Below are positions 61,602 through 64,000 of a DNA stretch of 64,000 nt, piece by piece (positions within the stretch are counted from its first letter, which is position 1; each line of letters begins with the position of its first letter). The notes under the pieces were generated by a model that was not told the origin of the DNA, searched no databases, and worked only from the letters and a program-made list of their open reading frames with translations. The DNA comes from Alphaproteobacteria bacterium. Lineage in GTDB: Bacteria > Pseudomonadota > Alphaproteobacteria > UBA2136 > UBA6156. The position numbers were made by a program, and so were the translations under genes. The stretch covers positions 133,902-197,901 of the forward strand of contig JAIXQG010000001.1 of assembly GCA_027485835.1 (NCBI GenBank), written 5' to 3'.

Positions 61602-62585
61602 TTATGCGGCTTGGCTTGCCTTGTGGCGGCCGTAAATCATTAGGATTGCGCCGATGACGATGATGCCACCGTACCCGAGCAGGGGTAGGGGGATATACGT
61701 TGGGTTAAGGATACCGACAGATGCTAGGGAACGCTCTGCCACATAGGTGAAGAAGGGCAGGAAGGCGATCATGCTCATGAACACTTCTGTCTTCACCTGT
61801 TTGGCGACGTAGAAGTAGAGATACATGGCGAGTGGCAGGACCGTACCACCGAAGATGACGGCGCTGTAAATGGTTTCCTTGCGGAGAACGTCGGACCATT
61901 CGGGCATCGAGGCTAGAATGGGGAGGGTTTGCATCATGGTTGGGTCTCCAACAAAGGCATGCTTGAGGGCCGCACCGGCAAAGGTAAGGCAGAGTAGGCA
62001 GAAGCTTGTGACGAGAAGGACGTAGCCAGTTACGCGGCAGCGGGTTTTGATGCTTTGGGCGCCGATGGCTTCCGGGTGAACTTCGGCAATGATTGTTCGG
62101 AGCGTTTGGAAGAGGGCGACCCCGAAAATACATATCAGGCCGGGAATGAGGTTGTCGGAGCTGGTTTCTCTGGCAACCAAGAACAGTCCGGCAGCAATGA
62201 TGAGGAGGCTCACACCATCGAGTGCCGAAGGTTTGCGGTGCAGGAACATCCAGGCAAACAGAACCGACAGGATGATGGAGAAGCGGGTCAGGAAGTTCAA
62301 TTCGGTAGCCGAAACAAAGCTTAGGCCCCAGTTGAGGCTGATGCTCAGCATGATTTGGAACACCCCGTAAGCCCATGTGTAGGGGCTGCGCAGCGTTTCC
62401 ATTCCGGCCTTGCCCGGGCCTGCGATGATGATGAGGACAGAAGACGCCGCTAACAAGGACATGCAGGAGAAAATCGCTGGGTTTACATCGAGCACGGTAA
62501 CGGCCCAACGACCGTAAACGGTATCTACAGCCCACAGCAGGATGGTGAAAAAGGCTAGAACATAGGGGGAGCGGGTTAGGGTCAT
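61602..62585 (-). CDS. DMT/EamA-like membrane protein, paralogue 3
   Basis: 327 aa with about ten membrane helices in the drug/metabolite transporter arrangement. Conserved blocks shared with its neighbour are AGPGKAGMETLRSPYTWAYG, TLRTIIAEVHPEA and TRCRVTGYV; it ends YGRHKASQAA. Its ATG overlaps the previous gene's stop by ATGA. Substrate unknown. It is the last gene of a run of at least three paralogues. Confidence 0.82.
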   Translation of the reverse strand: MTLTRSPYVLAFFTILLWAVDTVYGRWAVTVLDVNPAIFSCMSLLAASSVLIIIAGPGKAGMETLRSPYTWAYGVFQIMLSISLNWGLSFVSATELNFLTRFSIILSVLFAWMFLHRKPSALDGVSLLIIAAGLFLVARETSSDNLIPGLICIFGVALFQTLRTIIAEVHPEAIGAQSIKTRCRVTGYVLLVTSFCLLCLTFAGAALKHAFVGDPTMMQTLPILASMPEWSDVLRKETIYSAVIFGGTVLPLAMYLYFYVAKQVKTEVFMSMIAFLPFFTYVAERSLASVGILNPTYIPLPLLGYGGIIVIGAILMIYGRHKASQAA

Positions 62586-63556
62586 TCGGAACGTGATGTT
62601 GAGGCTAAGTACCGGCCGTACACCATAACCAAAGCGCCTGAGACGATGATGGCACCCGCTGCTAGATCGGTGGGAGTGACCTGCTGAACATTCCCGAGTC
62701 CGAAAGAGTGCAGCGTCCGTTCCAGCCCATAGGCTATGAAAGGCTGGACGCTGGCTACCATCATAAAAATCTCGGTTTTAGCGACTTGTGCGGCATAAAA
62801 GTAGAAGTACATTGCCAGTGGTAACAAGGTTACGCCCATGATGGCAGCGGCAAACAGGGTACGCTGATCCATCAGTTCGGTCAGGGATGGCATGAGATTG
62901 AGGAAAGCCATGCCTTTATCGGCTGGCACGCTGCCTTTGACACCTGCTATGACGAATAAAAACACGGTAAGCACAAAGCTGGTGGTCATTACCACATAGC
63001 CGGTAACCCGGCAGCGTTGGCGTATGGTTTGGGCTTGTACGGCTGTGGGGTGAGTTTCGGCAATAAGGGTGCGGAGCGTATTAAAAAGAACCGTTAAGAC
63101 GAGCCAGAAGAGGGCCATAACGCGAATATCTGGCGATAGGCCTGCGGCTACAATTCCAATACCCACCAAGATGAGCGGCATGCCATACCAATCGTAACGG
63201 TTTGGTACAAAGCCATGTACAAACACCCATTTAAGAAGAATGGCAGCGATAATGCTGAGACGGGCGAGGAAGCTTGCCTCTGTGGAGGTAATTAACGCCA
63301 ACATTAGCATGTCGGTGGTGTTCATCATCACCTGTAAAGCGCCATAGGCCCATGTATGTGGCTGGCGCAGGGTTTGCAGGCCACCTTTGCCGGGACCGGC
63401 AATAAGAATCAGCACCACCGAACAAATGAAAAGTGAAAAACACGTGAAAATAATCGGATTAACGTGGTGGGCGACAAGAAGGAACCGCGAGAGGACGCGC
63501 TCGGTTGCCCAGATAATGATGGTGATGAGGGAAATGAACAGGCCGTAACGAAGCAT
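62582..63556 (-). CDS. DMT/EamA-like membrane protein, paralogue 2
   Basis: 324 aa, about ten membrane helices. It shares AGPGKGGLQTLRQPHTWAYG, TLRTLIAETHPTA, RQRCRVTGYV and LLPLAMYFYFYAAQVAKTEIF with paralogue 3. ATG 63556 is chosen; it overlaps the upstream stop (TAATG), showing tight coupling to the small membrane ORF. An in-frame start five codons earlier exists. Function not known; the duplicated blocks suggest related but distinct substrates or a hetero-oligomer. Confidence 0.82.
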   Translation of the reverse strand: MLRYGLFISLITIIIWATERVLSRFLLVAHHVNPIIFTCFSLFICSVVLILIAGPGKGGLQTLRQPHTWAYGALQVMMNTTDMLMLALITSTEASFLARLSIIAAILLKWVFVHGFVPNRYDWYGMPLILVGIGIVAAGLSPDIRVMALFWLVLTVLFNTLRTLIAETHPTAVQAQTIRQRCRVTGYVVMTTSFVLTVFLFVIAGVKGSVPADKGMAFLNLMPSLTELMDQRTLFAAAIMGVTLLPLAMYFYFYAAQVAKTEIFMMVASVQPFIAYGLERTLHSFGLGNVQQVTPTDLAAGAIIVSGALVMVYGRYLASTSRSE

Positions 63557-63876
63557 TAGGATTTCCCCCATAGGAGTGAGCCAATAAGCCAGCTCATGGT
63601 TATTATGAGTCCGAAAAAGATAGCGGTATAGTAAAGCGTACTTTCTGGGATGCTGGGAATAAGCGAATCGCGCTCTTCCTCTAGGCGTCGTTTTTGCTGC
63701 TTGAGAGAGAGGTTTTCTTGGACTACCGACTGGCTGTCTTCATGGTTTTTGAGCCATGTCTCTAAAAAAGGCTTGGGTTGGGACGTGCCGGTTGCTTTGG
63801 CTTCTGTTGCGGGCTTTACGTGTTTACGCGCCGTTCCGAAATCAATCACCTTAGCTTGAGGGCGGTTTTTTGCCAT
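63556..63876 (-). CDS. Hypothetical coiled-coil and tail-anchored membrane protein
   Basis: 106 aa: a polar, basic N terminus, a coiled coil (ENLSLKQQKRRLEEERDSL, about residues 53-71) and a C-terminal membrane helix (YYTAIFFGLIITMSWLIGSLLW). No family recognised. It lies between two DMT paralogue genes, coupled to the next by TAATG and only 6 bp from the previous stop, so it is probably an accessory subunit of this membrane system. Confidence 0.72.
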   Translation of the reverse strand: MAKNRPQAKVIDFGTARKHVKPATEAKATGTSQPKPFLETWLKNHEDSQSVVQENLSLKQQKRRLEEERDSLIPSIPESTLYYTAIFFGLIITMSWLIGSLLWGKS

Positions 63877-63882
63877 GATGAA

Positions 63883-64000
63883 TCAGGTTTGTTGGTGTTT
63901 ATGGCGGCCGTAAACCATGATGAGGGCTCCGGCTACGATGAGTGTTCCGAACAGCAAGTCGGTGGTTTTGAGTTGGTAGATATCGAGAAGACCTGCCTTT
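63883..64000 (-). CDS. DMT/EamA-like membrane protein, paralogue 1 (3' end only)
   Basis: The - strand frame from the window edge to the TGA at 63885-63883 reads ...QLKTTDLLFGTLIVAGALIM, then VYGRHKHQQT, matching the C termini of the two downstream paralogues (...GALVMVYGRY... and ...GAILMIYGRHK...). The gene continues past the window. It is a third tandem copy, too short to appear as a separate long ORF. Confidence 0.78.
   Translation of the reverse strand, partial: KAGLLDIYQLKTTDLLFGTLIVAGALIMVYGRHKHQQT

Overview
The window is a chromosomal segment of an alphaproteobacterium. The evidence is an RNase E with a long insertion inside its S1 domain, hfq followed by hflX, mrp-hflK-hflC, accB-accC, an amidase next to a class A penicillin-binding protein, an adrenodoxin-type ferredoxin and a HIG1-like twin-membrane protein. 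Composition and small-gene content would fit a Micavibrio-like free-living or predatory lineage, but that is a guess. No tRNA, rRNA, CRISPR array, transposase or integrase was seen. The + strand is strongly G/T rich: + genes favour codons ending in G or T and - genes favour codons ending in C, so the + strand is probably the leading strand across the window.

Layout. 1-9.6 kb: prfB (RF2, with its programmed +1 frameshift), a giant AsmA/YhdP-like protein, a DUF192 lipoprotein, a DsbD/ScsB-like reductase, a tiny membrane ORF with a PAS-GGDEF cyclase, and a YbjQ protein. 9.7-13.7 kb: a DUF6362-like HTH protein, a Zur/Fur regulator, an unknown protein whose start abuts two tandem Fur-type operator boxes, and Kup. 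13.9-18.6 kb: hfq, hflX, a PAS-GGDEF-EAL protein and a twin-membrane protein. 18.5-24.9 kb: ferredoxin plus a GH3-like enzyme, a 110-bp inverted repeat, DUF465, a MurA-like enzyme and glyA.

24.9-27.7 kb is an accessory patch: a secreted protein, a CsgG/HfaB-like outer-membrane channel lipoprotein and a second secreted protein. Their base skew is opposite to other + strand genes, and they are probably a surface-export or adhesion module. 27.7-36.5 kb: accC-accB, an M48 protease with TPR-like repeats, a Ser/Thr-rich protein, a secreted C1q-like plus tail-collar-like protein, and RNase E. 36.8-43.4 kb: two orphan oligopeptide-permease subunits, the cell-wall amidase, PBP1A and ArfB. 43.4-48.3 kb: small secreted or membrane orphans, hisS, and a double-ThyX protein whose signature motif is split between its halves. 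48.3-53.6 kb: mrp, hflK, hflC, miaA, a very AT-rich orphan inserted without spacers, and corA. 53.9-59.6 kb: sucA-sucB-(YecM-like)-lpd. 59.7 kb to the end: a soluble PAS-PAS chemoreceptor, a small lipoprotein, and a run of at least three paralogous DMT-type membrane proteins, the last cut by the window edge.

Most core genes form short operons ended by clear intrinsic terminators. The observations most worth checking are the CsgG-like module with reversed skew, the split-motif ThyX, a shared 16-bp upstream element (GTARG-N6-GTAAG) in front of three orphan genes, the tandem Fur boxes, the AT-rich insertion after miaA, and the C1q/collar surface protein.
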